Shown here one piece after another: positions 1 through 12,711 of a DNA stretch of 27,720 nucleotides. Under the pieces are notes generated by a model. The model saw only the letters and a list, made by a program, of their open reading frames with translations, did no database searches and was not told the DNA's origin. The stretch is from Saccoglossus kowalevskii (taxonomy: Eukaryota; Hemichordata; Enteropneusta; Harrimaniidae). The stretch is taken from assembly GCF_000003605.2 (NCBI RefSeq), contig NW_003139828.1:49371-77090 (forward strand). The letters run 5' to 3'. Every line of letters begins with the position of its first letter. Position 1 is the stretch's first letter. The translations under genes were made by a program, and so were the position numbers.

Positions 1-565
1 TCTATTATACCCTGAATTTGGAAAAATTCTACTTGAGAAATACCTTTAGTATCCAAAAACCCCAATTGTAAAAGTTTCCATTGGTGTCAATTAAATCCCC
101 AATCCTATTAATATTTTTGTTTGCCAATCCCCGGAAATACACTGCATGATTAGCAATCTTTAAATATGTATTATTCCAAAGTATCTGGCTATCAATTTGC
201 TGCACAGTTTCAGGATTTATATGGGTAATTTTTGACCAATCTTGTAAAATATCATAATAGAAAAGTGGGACCTTGTTTATCAACTCTTTAATCTCAATGT
301 TACACAAAAAAATAATATTACTCTCAAAACCCATTAAAACCCTATTCATAATAGTTTGTCATCCAGCAAGACCACCAGAGATAAATTTTTTAACCCATTT
401 TATTTGTTGTGCCTTTATGAAAGAGTCAACTTCAATCATATTAAGACCCCCATTTTCAATACTGGAGATCAATGTATTCCTTTTAACTTTGTCTCTCCCG
501 TTTCAAATAAACTTAAATATAATCTGTTTTATCTCTTTGATAACTAGTTTTGGTGTATGAATCAT
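1..565 (-). mobile_element. 5'-truncated L1/Tx1-like LINE, C-terminal ORF2 fragment, decayed
   Basis: The minus strand encodes the region after the reverse transcriptase domain. About 565-350 gives IKEIKQIIFKFI, NGRDKVKRNTLI and ENGGLNMIEVDSFIKAQQIKWV. About 349-29 gives LINKVPLFYYDILQDW and QILWNNTYLKI. These strings, with their order and spacing, are characteristic of Tx1-type L1 elements. Decay is visible: two in-frame TGA codons where the family has Trp (after FKFI and before QTI), and a one-base frame change near 57-62. The copy runs off the left edge and starts abruptly near 565, as expected of 5'-truncated insertion. Confidence 0.8.
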
Positions 566-619
566 TATTGCTCGGCACCTCGGCAGATGGTATCCTCGGG
601 GCGGAGCTACGTCATAAGA

Positions 620-689
620 CGTTCCACGTTGCTAAGATGCGCACTGTACCATGCATTTCTATGGGCTCTGTGCGCGCTGCTGTGGAACG
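620..689. repeat. Short GC-rich imperfect hairpin
   Basis: CGTTCCAC (620-627) pairs with GTGGAACG (682-689), and GCGCAC (639-644) with GTGCGC (670-675). The patch is GC-richer than its surroundings and sits just beyond the 5' end of the LINE fragment. It may be the tip of another element. No coding potential was seen. Confidence 0.4.
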
Positions 690-3109
690 CCGGTCGAGCC
701 GGTGAACATTCGAGAAAACAACACAAACTCTGAAGTATTCCCGAACAACTGAATTTATATATGTTACACACGCAGAGCTAATCATTTTACACTGTTCAAG
801 GGAGTTTCAACAACCAACCCAAAATACCGTTTTCTGCGAGTTGTTGGCCTTCGTTTTCACCGCGATGGTTGCCAGACGGTGAAAATGCCCTGTATGACAC
901 GAGTGAAGTTGACCAATAGGTGATTGCCATATAGAACACGCGACCTGCAATTTTTCATCCAATGCTCGTACCAGTGATTACGTGTACCATGCCCCTTTTT
1001 TGCATTATTATGCATGTCTGCCTTTTATAAAACAAGGTAACAACATATTCAATCATTAAAAAACATAATTCACTAATCTGGGCTCAATATCGAATGCTTG
1101 AGCTGTGAACTTTAATAATCGCTGTTGTGCGGTCACTCTTGGTGCATCGCTGTCACTGATGCGTAGCTGCCGTTCAGTGCATATTTAAAATTAGTTCGAT
1201 GGCGAAATAAGCTTACCGAAAATAAAACAACGCTATACCCTTGCAATACTGCAGCTACCGATGCGTTGTTAATAACCAACTTCCCGGGTGACTCTGATTT
1301 TGAACAATATTTGTACAGCCGGCGCCGGGGTGCGATAACTCATAAAAATAGGCTCGATCAAGCAAAAGTTTCAATATGTTCATGAATTTTTTTATTTTGT
1401 ATTCATAAAGATTTTTCAAAACCATCACATAAAAATTACGTACTATTTTACACTAAAATAATGTTGATGTGGCTATTTGGCACTCGAATCAACTACGAAC
1501 ACTATAAATAATGTTCGCGAACGAGAAGTGTGGTACGCGGTGTGTCCGAAAATGGAACACACTGGGTCATACCCCGTCTATATTACAGTTTCGCTAAATG
1601 GTGGAAACTAGGAAAAAAATTGAAAATTGTCATTAATCCTGGCTTATCTAACACTTTTGCCTAACGCCCTTACTGTGAACTGATAAGAATTTGGGAATGA
1701 TTTCAATTATTTGCACAGACCGACCAACGCTCGAGACGGAGGCTCTGTCCTGGGCTCCGTGTGGTGCGTTGAAGCTCAGACTAGTAGGTTGAAGAAAGGG
1801 CGCATGGAATCAACTGCGGTGCTTGCGTCAAATACACATTGTAATTGTATCAAGTGACAGTATTAGTTTTGACCAACAGTAGTTTTTGTTCAGTAATATG
1901 CCACAGACAAGCTTGTATAGTGGAGACTGTGGAAAGGCCGCCAAAAATTGCATCGGCGATTCTTTGCGAACTGCAACACAAGGCTACATAATATTTATGG
2001 CCAGTTGTCACATGTTACGCCAACCTTGATTGGTGCATGATTTTAAAGGCGCCTCCAATCAGAGCTACGGATTTTACCGAGTTAAAGTACGCAATGTCTC
2101 AGTGCAATCCAGCACGAGTTCTTGGGAGAGTATGTTTATATCGAGCTCGCGAAACCGCGCGATTCAGACGATGCAACAGCGCCACCAGTGATCGATTGAG
2201 TAAATGATCTGACAACTTAAAGCAAGACAATTTTTTTTTGAAAGTTAACAGAGGAGGGGAGGGCAAGGAGGATAGCTGGTACAGCTTAATAAAAACGACA
2301 TTTTTTACAGGAAATAAAATGAAAATCCCATTTATAGTAAAAAAAATAGGTGTTTACACTTTACAGATAAAGCAAATTCCTAATTACATTTTACATTTTT
2401 ATAATGATTTTGATAATTTGAGTTTAAGAATAAAAATTGAGAATTGTGTATGGTACAAATTACAACATTTAATTTGGTAAATGCTTTATACGCTTACAAA
2501 AAATAATATTTTCGTACAAATTACGGACGAATAAACTAGCTGTTCACATTTTACAACTTGTCCATGTATACGGATTTACTTTTTTTATTTATTTAAATTA
2601 CATTATTACGAAAATAAAGACAATTGATTACAGCTTACGAAAATACCACTTGCCGACCCTCTTAACAAGCAGCGAAAACGTAAATCATATTATATGTTTT
2701 GCGATTAGACTAAATACTATTCTGTATCTTTATTCATTCAAAGAATTGGAAATAGAATTCTGTGAATCATACACTGTAAAGCATTGTTCCATTGCTTCTA
2801 TTGGATATAGAGTTAGCGTAACCCCTCTCATTCAATATGCAAAATTGACAATACTGCTGTAAATTTTCTCAAGGTCACAGAGGTTAGGATGGACGTATGG
2901 AGTTTCAATTTGAGAACATATCATGATTGGATTAGGGCTTTGCCAAATTTAGTAAATGCTGTCATAACATCGTGGTTGGCCTAACCCATCATTACTTCAG
3001 GGAGTCAACGAGATATAATTTGTTTATTTCTAACATTCCAATGATTTCTCCACAATTACACGTGAGCATGAAACATACCCGGTAACTGTGTTATCAAATT
3101 ATTCTCAAT
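690..3109. other. Intergenic, no gene recognised
   Basis: AT-rich sequence with frequent stops in all frames. The longest frames (2238-2480 and 2650-2862, plus) have no recognisable domain and no convincing splice context. I see no RNA gene. Confidence 0.5.
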
Positions 3110-3121
3110 ATATATATATAT
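3110..3121. repeat. (TA)n microsatellite
   Basis: A short pure TA run inside AT-rich intergenic DNA. Confidence 0.7.
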
Positions 3122-3998
3122 AGGGTATAAGTATTGTTTATGTTTTTATCACAATTGTTGAAAAATCAAAGGATCAGACATTTCGTTGAATAATTATTGA
3201 TCTCTCTGAATTAAGGATTAAATGACACAATTTCCGTCAAACTTTATCATCCATCCAACAGGCGGATTTTACCAGATCATGTTTTTTTATATATTATGTT
3301 CACTTTCGGTTTCTTAGTAGCGTGGGCCGGGTGAAGATATATGTATGGTCGTTAAAAGTTATATGCTCGGTTGCATCATTGGAATGAAAAGCATATCACG
3401 CTGACACGGTTTGCTTTTAGCCTATATTGATATTGCGAATTAGCAATTTGAGTACAAGTAGTAATAGCTCACACAGTTATCATGTTGCGCATGATCGGTG
3501 GTGAGTCCAATTACAAAACGAAATACAGCTGGTGAAAAGAAGCAATTATTGGCTTTCGAGGCTAAAACGTAAAGACGGTAAAAGTATATATTAGCAAACC
3601 CGATTGAAGGGTGCAGTCGTTCATGAAATTTGCACCGGTGACCAAGAATCATTTGACTAGTACTTATTCAGTGAGTTATCTTAGTCATGTATTGTTTGAA
3701 TCATATTAAACATTTCCATACAGTGCTTAAAATATTACAGGTATGCATAGCAATAAGGTCATACAACGTTGTTTTTTTTTAAATGACGATGGGCTTGTAG
3801 AGTAGATACTACTTACCAAATGTCACATCGATTGGACATATCATGAATAATTGGTCGATTTGCGTTAATCGCAAAATCGAAGATGACTTCCGAACCATGC
3901 ACCCAATGAACGATCTGAAAGGGTGACTTTGATGAGATTTTTATGAAGATGTGTAATTGTTACGTCAATTTCCGAGTTCCACTCTGTCGTGTGTGTGC

Positions 3999-4010
3999 GG
4001 GGGGGGGGGG
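3999..4010 (+). repeat. Poly-G tract after a short GT run
   Basis: Twelve consecutive G preceded by GTGTGTGTGC. This is a simple-sequence tract prone to slippage and, if transcribed, quadruplex or R-loop structure. Frames crossing it are not credible genes. Confidence 0.75.
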
Positions 4011-7000
4011 TGTATTTCATTCGCGATAATGAACTGTTGGGAGTCCGCGTACACAACCGGAACGCAGCCCACTGTCATAGAGGGCGCTTAATATACATAG
4101 GTCACGTGACAAATTTCAAATGTCTGCTATATAATTACGTATTTCCGATAGGCCAGCAAAACTGTTATTTTGAACACCGTAGCCTTTGAAAATTAAAATT
4201 TTCTGCCATATATAATGAAATCTAGTTCTTTTGTGCTAAATAGTGCGCTTGATTCGGGCCACTAGTATTTTTAGAATCGCCACACATCATTTTTCCTCGT
4301 CGTTAGATGTAGATGATGTAGCACGATAACTAAGATATCGTTAGAAAGCCAAATATGTCGACTTTAAGCTCAGGGATTTTCTTAAAAATCGCTCTGCTTA
4401 TAAAAAAAATGAGACACTTCCGAATCTACGAGAGTAAAATGGTAGAATGTATCTTCGTTTACTTGTACTCTAGATTTCGATTTTTTTACTAATGATCCAT
4501 GATTTCACGCTATAGTGTACTTTTACTTTTACTTGATAAATATCATGAAGTTCATATATTACTTTTTTACTGATTTGACTATGATGTGTTGTACTTGTTT
4601 TGTCGATTGTTTTCAGTCATTAGTTTTGTGTTCTTGTACTTGTAAATTTCCCTACACGACGTTTGTAAACAGATCCGCCATTTATTGTTTCCACTTTACA
4701 GAAAACACCCATTCCTCAATGGTAGTATGCGCTTATATGTTTCTGCCATGACATATATGTTAACATAATAATGCGATCAGTAAATTGATCATAATGATAT
4801 CAAAAACTGAAATCACAAACAATCAGTAAAATGTGAATGTTAACGAAATCTGAAGTTAAAGTTTAGCTGAATTTACAGGAATTAATTTAATGAATTAGGC
4901 ATTGTAACTGAGTTATTGTGCTAGCCTATTTATATACATATAATCTGCATAGTAACTAACACACATTCAGAGTTAAATGATTACACAATATTAACACTAG
5001 CAACGCCATGTTTTCTGGATGCTTCTGTCATGATTTATATTTTCATGCGTTTAGGTGAGGCCGCTTTTTGCAGTCAAAGCGACTTTCACTAATGACCCCT
5101 GGATAATCCACACCTGCTCGTAACTTGTCATGATCAGGTTCATTCGTATGTTAGGGAATTAGTAAATGTAACAACTGGCTGAGCCTATAAATATGAGAGT
5201 TATGTCCCGACACCAGGGGCGATTAATCAGACGTTACGGTGTGTTGATTATTTTGCGTCTCGAGCTCAAACACTTCTCTGTAATTGGCTAACAGTTAGTT
5301 TTGGCAAGCTCACCACGAGGCAAGAGTCTTGGTGCTGCCTGGGGAGCGTTACAACGCGGCTGAGACCAAATGTGACACAATTCGATTCACTGTGTGTCTT
5401 TGTTTGATAGAAAGGTGGAGAATTCCCCGAACTTGGTACCTCTGACGTGAAGATTTAATAACACTCAAATAAATCTTTCACACTTCCATGCAATTAGTGC
5501 CAAGATTATGTAGCAGGCCATTAATAATACACGGGACAATTAATATAACGAACAGTAAATGAAAGAACAGATAGAAATAGACAGCAACGCAAATGATGAT
5601 AGTTTATAAGGCTATGATAAGGATAAATGTCATTTAAAAAATTGATTCTAATTTATGTACACAAGTTACCACTCATTTGGACGTCTAATCCCGATCTAAA
5701 AATAACTGTGTTCAATTTTGCGACTGTTTCATCTTAACAACCTTTCAGGGTGAAAACTGTAAGAGATGGATTTTCAAATACTAACGCTGGAAGATGTAAC
5801 ATTGACTCAACTCAATCAAAATTATGATATATGTTTTATTGACTTTTGGAAATGGGGCTTTGTGATTAGGAATCCCATTTTTTCATACACTTTCAATGTA
5901 GCCGTATGACAGAAGACAGGGTTATTTCACTATATTTTTATTTTTAAATCCTTTTTTATGAAAATGACTGTTTTGGTAATTCTAAAAACGTAACTTTATA
6001 TTAGCCGTACGTTAGAAATATTTGTTCCAAGCTCGACACTCCAGAGATAAGCGCCAAGTTGTCAGAGCTAACACAATTATTTTTTGAAGTTTACACTATA
6101 CTCAACAAGAATTCGAATAAAACAAAATACACTGGAACCCTCAACTTGACCTCAAAACGCCACAATACGAATAGTAAGCAATGCTGGTCTCTTTGGTGAA
6201 AGTTTCGAATTAAATTCAGCAAGAAGACAGCCAAACACTAAAAGATTCAGAGACCGCTCGATAAACATGTCATGCTGCGCCAACGCCATCAGTAGACAGA
6301 AAGTAGCACGCCAGTGCAAAGGTCAAAATTGCAACGCCCGCTGAGTTTAGCACTTATATTTTTATATTAAATTATGAATTCAAACATACTTTTTGTCCTA
6401 GTCAAAACAGAAAATGTAAAAGTGTTTTTATAAAAAAAAAATGCGACAATTACAAATACGCCAAACTTAATGTTTTGATTTTGAAAGGTGAATACGAAGG
6501 TCATTGTAAATTGCATGATATTTTCATAAATTCGTTGATTTTTGATCGAAAACCTATAGGACTAAGTTGCATTTGAGTCCTGCATATCAGTTCATCATTT
6601 TGAATTATGATTTTTGCCCAAGATTCTAAAATAACACAAAAGAAAATACCGCGGTAAATCACCACATCACTTCCGCATTTATATAAAAACAGGATTTCGT
6701 GCCGTTGGTGGCGCTACTCAAATCTAATAATCGCGCCCAACAACTGTCAAAACGCTTGGCTGCGTTCCGGCTTTACAGTACATATGATAAAACATATGGA
6801 TGTCATATTGATGTATGCATTTAAACTGAATGGTGACGTCATCATTAAAACAAATCGTTCATTTGACACATTATGCGCACTACTGTCTAAAATAAATGTT
6901 TCCGTTGCCAGAACTTAATTTTGTGAAAAGGTAAACTGTGTTTGATTTCATTCGTAGAAATGTAGCAAATAACAACCTTTACATTACGTCGAGTAAAAAA

Positions 7001-7099
7001 TTGTGTCACTATAAAACAGTAAAGAGAAATACGAAAAAAAAAATGTACAAGCTCTGAAACGTCGGAATTTGATTGATATGACTGTCAGTTTGTAAACTA
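4011..7099. other. Intergenic, no gene recognised
   Basis: AT-rich, stop-dense DNA. The 78-residue frame at 4515-4751 is Cys/Phe/Tyr-rich through composition and matches nothing I know. No element ends, RNA genes or splice chains found. Confidence 0.5.
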
Positions 7100-7560
7100 A
7101 CTGAATACATTAAAAATAACAAGCCATGCATGACACAGTCCCGTTAGTTATCAAATCTAAAACTGACCACCAGTCGGCCATTTTGAATTGACTCGTCAAA
7201 CCAATACATCTGTGAATCTATGACATGATGTGCAATGAATATATAAAATTTGAAAAACATAAGTCAAAACATGTCAGAGATATAGCTCTAGATTCACATT
7301 CATTAAAACAAAATGGCTGATCAGATAAACAAATGACGTGCATCAGGGTCATATAATGTCCAATGTGTGTACCAAGTTTGAACAAAATCCATCTGTAAAC
7401 AGCCGAGAAATGGTAGATTATGATTTACAAAAATGGCTACCATTCGACCATCTCGATTCAGATCGTGAAACAAATTGATGTGCATATGTATAATATTATG
7501 TATGATGTATGTGTGGATCGGTCCAGGCGCACGCACGGACACACGCACGCACAGAGGTCA
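7100..7560. repeat. Possible dispersed repeat with CACG-rich tail
   Basis: Modules built around AAAATGGCT/CGGCCATTTT recur near 7168, 7310 and 7428. The segment ends in a CACG/CACA-rich stretch (about 7529-7556). The phrasing (a 'caagtttgaacaaaatccat' stretch, then ATGGC modules, then an ACGCACGGACACACG tail) resembles interspersed repeats I associate with marine invertebrate genomes, but I cannot name a family. Overlapping frames on both strands here are compositional. Confidence 0.3.
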
Positions 7561-8472
7561 ATTCATTCAATTTTCGGAATGCTATGTATCGTGAATTGCT
7601 ACTCAACAATGTGTATAGGTATGCAAATGACACTTGTGAAATGACACAAGTCTGCCATAGGTGTGTGCATTTCTCAATATCGCGTCCCGTGCGTATTGAT
7701 ATTCCAAAAGTATAGTAACCCACCATGTGCGCCAGCTTAGGCTGGAAATGGAATCTTCACAATAAACTAGGACCTCGTCAATTGAACCAGCAATTATGAA
7801 CTGGTTGAATATGGATATTTAGATAACTTACAAATGGTAGCCAGTGTCAAATTACCACTAAAACTATTTCTTGAATATTACTATACATATTCCATAAAGA
7901 GGGTGCAATTGGTTTTACAAAATCTAAGGTGGCGATCGAATCATAAATCTGTTTCAGTCACTTGGTAGAGCGGAGTAGAATGTACAGCAGTTATCGGACT
8001 TTGTTTTTTTTGAATGAGTGCTAGCATAAACGCTATGTTGCTTAGCAATGCATGTACATCGGCTGCTTATCTTATGAAGTGTACTTTGGACTAGTACGTT
8101 ATAAACACAGTACAGGTATCCAGCGCACGATCTGATAATGCATCCGCGCCCTTCAAACAGCTATGTCACATGTTATAGAAATGCCTTCTTTAAGTAATTG
8201 TATTAGATTCCTAACATTTAACGCTATTGCAATACATATACACATAGCGCTTGGCTTTGGCTCTTGGAGTTCAATTGCAAACATCATATGTGTTATCCTA
8301 AGGCAATTCAGCATTTTATGAGTTATCCATTGCAGGTACCTAATACTTAAAAAAATAACAACGATGGAATGTCAGAACATATTCACATAAACGTGAAGTG
8401 TTTAGATATTCCATTGTGATATGTACTTAACAGGTGTGTGTTAAAGTCTGGTAGTAAATAATATGTAGGGCA
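7561..8472. other. Intergenic, no gene recognised
   Basis: No domain, RNA gene or repeat structure seen between the CACG-rich tail and the MITE flank. Confidence 0.45.
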
Positions 8473-8481
8473 AAGACCACT

Positions 8482-9090
8482 TTAGACCGTCGACAGTCCT
8501 AGGGCCTAATGTGATTGTGTTTCCTAGACATCCCAACGCCAAAGGCGTTTGATTGGAAATGCGAACCATTTCACGCGAGGGACTTTAGTCCCGAGAGACT
8601 TTCCCCGTCTGCAGGTTTCCAGTTGATATGAATAATTCATAGTTGATGCAGACGTCACGAAATAAATTATATTAACATAATGCATGCAAACTTATACTAA
8701 ATGACCCCTGAATGCGTTGGTTGTTCACGTCAAGATTTCAAGGTTGTTAGTAACATGATATCAAAAACTCCCCGATCGCGTATAGTACAGTCAAAACAAA
8801 CTTTGCGTAAGTCGTGGGCGATCCTAGTAGCCGGCGATTCCTGACCCTTTTCACGATTGGCGACGATCAAATGATAGACATCTGCGCGACTATCATTTGC
8901 ATATGAAATACCCGGATCTGGTAAGAAATCTTACCAGTGAATTGCTGCACCGGACATTCGGTCGTGCCTTACGGCACTCCATACTTCCTGTCCCAGCGTT
9001 CGCAATTTATTTACGTTTATTACGTCTATAAACAATATTTATTAATAATGACAGATTAATATTAGGTATGACCGGCTGTCGACAGTCTAA
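8482..9090. mobile_element. Complete MITE with terminal inverted repeats and flanking direct repeat
   Basis: The left end TTAGACCGTCGACAG (8482-8496) and the right end CTGTCGACAGTCTAA (9076-9090) are inverted copies matching 14 of 15 bases. Weaker similarity continues inward (CCTAATGTGATTGTGT against CCTAATATTAATCTGT). GACCACT lies directly outside both ends (8475-8481 and 9091-9097). The shared context is the 10-mer AAGACCACTT, so the target duplication is 7-10 bp depending on where the ends are drawn. Duplications of 8-9 bp occur in hAT, P, Merlin and Mutator groups; I cannot choose among them. About 609 bp with no transposase frame, so nonautonomous. The interior is rich in short palindromes. 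Confidence 0.75.
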
Positions 9091-9098
9091 GACCACTT

Positions 9099-9620
9099 GT
9101 GCACTGGTTTTACTTGGCTGAAACCCCAATCAAACAATACGTGTCATTATATATTTTCAAATTAAAATCATGGAACTGTTTGTTGACAGTAGAACTGCCA
9201 TCATCTCTCATAGTTATGAATTAATGCATATAATCTCGTAAAGCAAACACTCAATTTATATACTCTCAATACAATTACCATAGGTTAACAGCTACTTGCG
9301 ATTTGTGTTAACAAGATATTCCCACTTTGTGTCCACCTAAAGACAGGCGCACTGTCGACCACGCCACTGTCATTGTCCTAAACAGTTAACAATGGAAGAT
9401 AGTGAACACTGACTCATATTGAATAGATACTAATAATGTACAAGCCAAATCAGCATAAAGCGTATGTAACCATGGTTCGAAATGGAACCTCATTTATTCA
9501 ATAAGTCATTTACAACTGCGAGATCGCGCGAATTACGTAAAAGACGCGCGCCGAACGTCCGCCGCAAATATCAGAACGATTTGATTTTTTGAACTCGAAT
9601 TTGTTTATTTCGTTACTCAC
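9099..9620. other. Intergenic, no gene recognised
   Basis: AT-rich, then a small CpG-richer patch around 9525-9575 (gatcgcgcgaatt, gacgcgcgccgaa). Nothing coding that I can support. Confidence 0.4.
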
Positions 9621-9856
9621 ATCGAAAGGCCGATCTTTGACAGAGAAATATTCCGTTTGAATACCCTTACGTCATCAAAATTGACCATCATCAAATGTGT
9701 ACAGTATACTTTCGCGTTTGTCAAGTCCCATGCGATGTTCGTCGCCACTACAACGCTATGACTTTTGTTAGTCCCGTTTTTACGTTCGATTTCACGCATA
9801 ACGAGTGATTTCGGACTGAACGGAAAATGTTCTATTGAGAATGTCCTCGAAAACAA
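9621..9856 (-). CDS. Weak exon candidate, function unknown
   Basis: A minus-strand frame is open from 9856 and reaches a consensus donor (CGAT|GTGAGTAA, exon edge 9621) just before its stop. An internal Met starts MREIERKNGTNKSHSVVVAT. The region has more balanced base composition and more CpG than its surroundings, which is why I keep it. No domain is recognised and I found no partner exon downstream. It could be chance, a pseudo-exon or a repeat remnant. Confidence 0.15.
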
Positions 9857-12108
9857 TGCTTTACACTAGTGTTATACAAGGCAGTGAAATATACTACACC
9901 AGTCTTCTTGCAACCTCCATATGAGTTTAAATTGTATTAGACAAACACATTTTGTGAAATACAGTGAAAGAAAGTGATTTGGGTTGTATACAATGAATTA
10001 TTAATAAAAATTAGTTTTATATAAAGATACAATGAATAATGATAATACTCAACTATCATCGATAGTTTGACCTGAAGTGTTTATTCATAGAATTTCTTTA
10101 TTTGTAATTTTCCAATCATTCTCAATATTATTAGTATTTTATTATATTCAGCCAGAGAATATACACATAAATTGCCAATACTACATCTGAATTAAATTCT
10201 GTGATAAATGTCCATTCACATGTTCAAAAATATATTATCGTATCGAAAGTGTATTGTATCGTACTTGTCAAGTAAAATGTATTTTATAACAGTTTTTTAA
10301 CCGTCGTCACATGGCAACATTGGAAATTTTTTATTATTACTGTCACTAGTATTGATAGAATATTGTGCTGAAGACTGAAGCACCACGTGTTTTTATTTCT
10401 GGATGAAAGAACAATCTAGTAATCTAGTCTTACACCTTACCATATCTCCCATCAGCAGCTTTATAGTACACCTATATAAGGCATTTTGGTGTCGTCTGAA
10501 TTCTCTCCACGTACATCTTTACCATCTGTACCACCAAACACTTCCTGCTCGGTGTTTTGTCACAACTGCAAATATCCAACCAGCCTCGTCGCACTGAGCA
10601 TCCAAGCAGATGATTTCTCGATTTAAAAAACATGGTACCATTGTCTCGCCAAAACTGTGTGTACATTTCCCCATGCAAACCAATACATATATGTCGATTA
10701 TGGTGAAATGTTATGCCCCCTACACTGACTGTCACGTGATATCTACTAATCACTACGTGCATATACACCATAGCATAGTGTGTCACCGTACTGATTGTTT
10801 GGCGATAATGTCATGTGTGACTGGACATAATGTTACTGTTGCATCCATAACGTAAATCTCATCGTTTGTAGTCCCATACTGTCGACAATAATTGTAAGTT
10901 TTTAACAGGTTATGGTCATATACGTTCCATTACAAATAGCCAGGTGATCGGTTAAAATATTCCTGGGAAGCAAATGCAAATTGTTGGCGAAATCCAAAAA
11001 TGGCGGATAAATCATTCGGCTGATCTGAATTATTTGTTTGCTGTGTGAAGGGGTTCTGTATAATGTGCAGTATGAAAAATTTGAAAATAATCGAATAAAT
11101 AGTACATCAATAACAAAACAAACTTACAATTTACAAGGAATCAAAGATCGTGGCCAGGTTTTAGGGCGACAAAGAAACGACGGGAGAAGAAAAACAATGG
11201 GGTCCAAACGAACTTTGACCCTAAAAACTATTGTTATTGAACACCAATGGAATCAGCCAACCTTTCAATACTCAAGTTCATAAGACTCACAGACGTCTGT
11301 TTGCATATACAAGTCTTCCAGTAATCATATTTATTACATTCATTCACTTAATTCCAGATAAAACCCCATAATGTACTTAGAAACAGTCGGGGGCATTTGT
11401 TTGAACCTAAGCTTGTTAGGAAACGTATGTTAATATAGCGATACTGATCGACAAAAATGCTTTACAGAATCACATTGTACAGTGAAATTTATATATTTAA
11501 AAATATTTACAGTCCACGCGTCAAGTTTACAAATAAATCTGAGTATTACAAGTTCATGTAGCTCTTGGGTAAAATATCAAGTTACAATGTATTGATCATC
11601 GGCATATATAAAACACATAATTATGCATTTTTACATACATTTTTAATCAATCGGTAAATAAACACCGTTAGAATTTATTTTTTGGTGAAAAATAAGGATT
11701 AACCATATATACTTGTTGTCTACCTTGTCGTTTATGACTTCTCCCCAATATCTACCACACAGACAAGGCAAATGGCCGACAATTATCCACAATATGTAAA
11801 CCCCAGAGGTTTAAGACCAAAAGATCTCATGTGATTCGAAAAACAAAAACAAACCATACGTGTCACCTGTGGTTTATAATTCGTAACCTAAATTATTTAA
11901 AATCGACGATCTACCCCAACAAGTGATACTGATCGGCCAAAATCACGTCGAAAGTACAAAATCTCTACAAAAAATTGGTTGGTCGGATAATTTGAATGGA
12001 TCTCTTCACAAAACCAAACTAGCAATGCCAGCGGTATCTAAGTACGCTGTCCAATGAATATTAATGAACTTATAGTACATTGTGCTACCAGTGTATAAAG
12101 TGTATTAT
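9857..12108. other. Intergenic, no gene recognised
   Basis: AT-rich. Frames up to 104 codons (such as 10472-10786, minus) lack recognisable domains or splice context. A small palindrome AACTATC-ATC-GATAGTT sits at 10051-10067. A module with AAAAATGGCGG near 10995 echoes the 7.1-7.5 kb repeat-like segment. Confidence 0.45.
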
Positions 12109-12711
12109 TTTATTTTGATGAAAAATAGATAATATATCCGTTAAATAATATCGTTGATTATTTTGACAACAGCTTTAGTTGTTATTTTAATCGAGCGAAA
12201 CTGTAATAAATTCACAGGCGGTAAAACCTTTGACCTTTCAATGTGTACCGCATGTAAATTAAAACATTGCTGTCTTTCGGACCTAACTACAACAAGTTGT
12301 GAGTTGCTTTACATTAATATACATGTATACATATGTATATATAATAACCACGTGACTACAGTGTACACAATACAATACTATGATTATGGGTGTTATATAT
12401 GTGTACATCATCATTTTCATAATCACGTGGTTCAAAACTACTATATTTCACTGCATTTTGCTATACACATTTTTATCGCACACAGTATTTAAAATCCGCA
12501 CGGTACCTCTGCAATTTGGTGTCTGAAAACAATCATCAATTAATATGGTATTAATAATATTGCTTACAGACCACGTGCTGAATGTTTACTAATAGAGTAA
12601 CAACACAAACATCACACAAATAATTCATAATGAAACAAATAAAAACAATAAAAAGCAATGTACTGTAAAACATTGTGAAACAGCCATCGGAAATCGGACC
12701 ACCTCTATTTA
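12109..12711 (-). other. Presumed TRAF 3'UTR with a candidate polyadenylation signal
   Basis: AT-rich sequence follows the TAG. The first AATAAA on the minus strand that I located is rc 12109-12114, about 600 nt past the stop. The transcript end is inferred. The stretch also holds three CACGTG hexamers. A TTG-initiated frame on the plus strand (12154-12492) looks fortuitous. Confidence 0.35.

Noticed and set aside
273..560. Plus-strand frames of 95 and 63 codons
   Set aside because: They are antisense shadows of the L1/Tx1-like fragment, whose minus-strand reading has clear family strings.
7321..7726. Four overlapping frames with His/Arg/Val-rich repeats
   Set aside because: Produced by the CACG-rich simple sequence; open on both strands for compositional reasons.
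10472..10786. 104-codon minus-strand frame
   Set aside because: Overlapped by plus-strand frames of similar length, with no domain or splice context; treated as chance.
12154..12492. 112-codon plus-strand frame
   Set aside because: It starts at TTG, has low-complexity composition (I, Y, H, C), matches no domain, and lies in the presumed TRAF 3'UTR.
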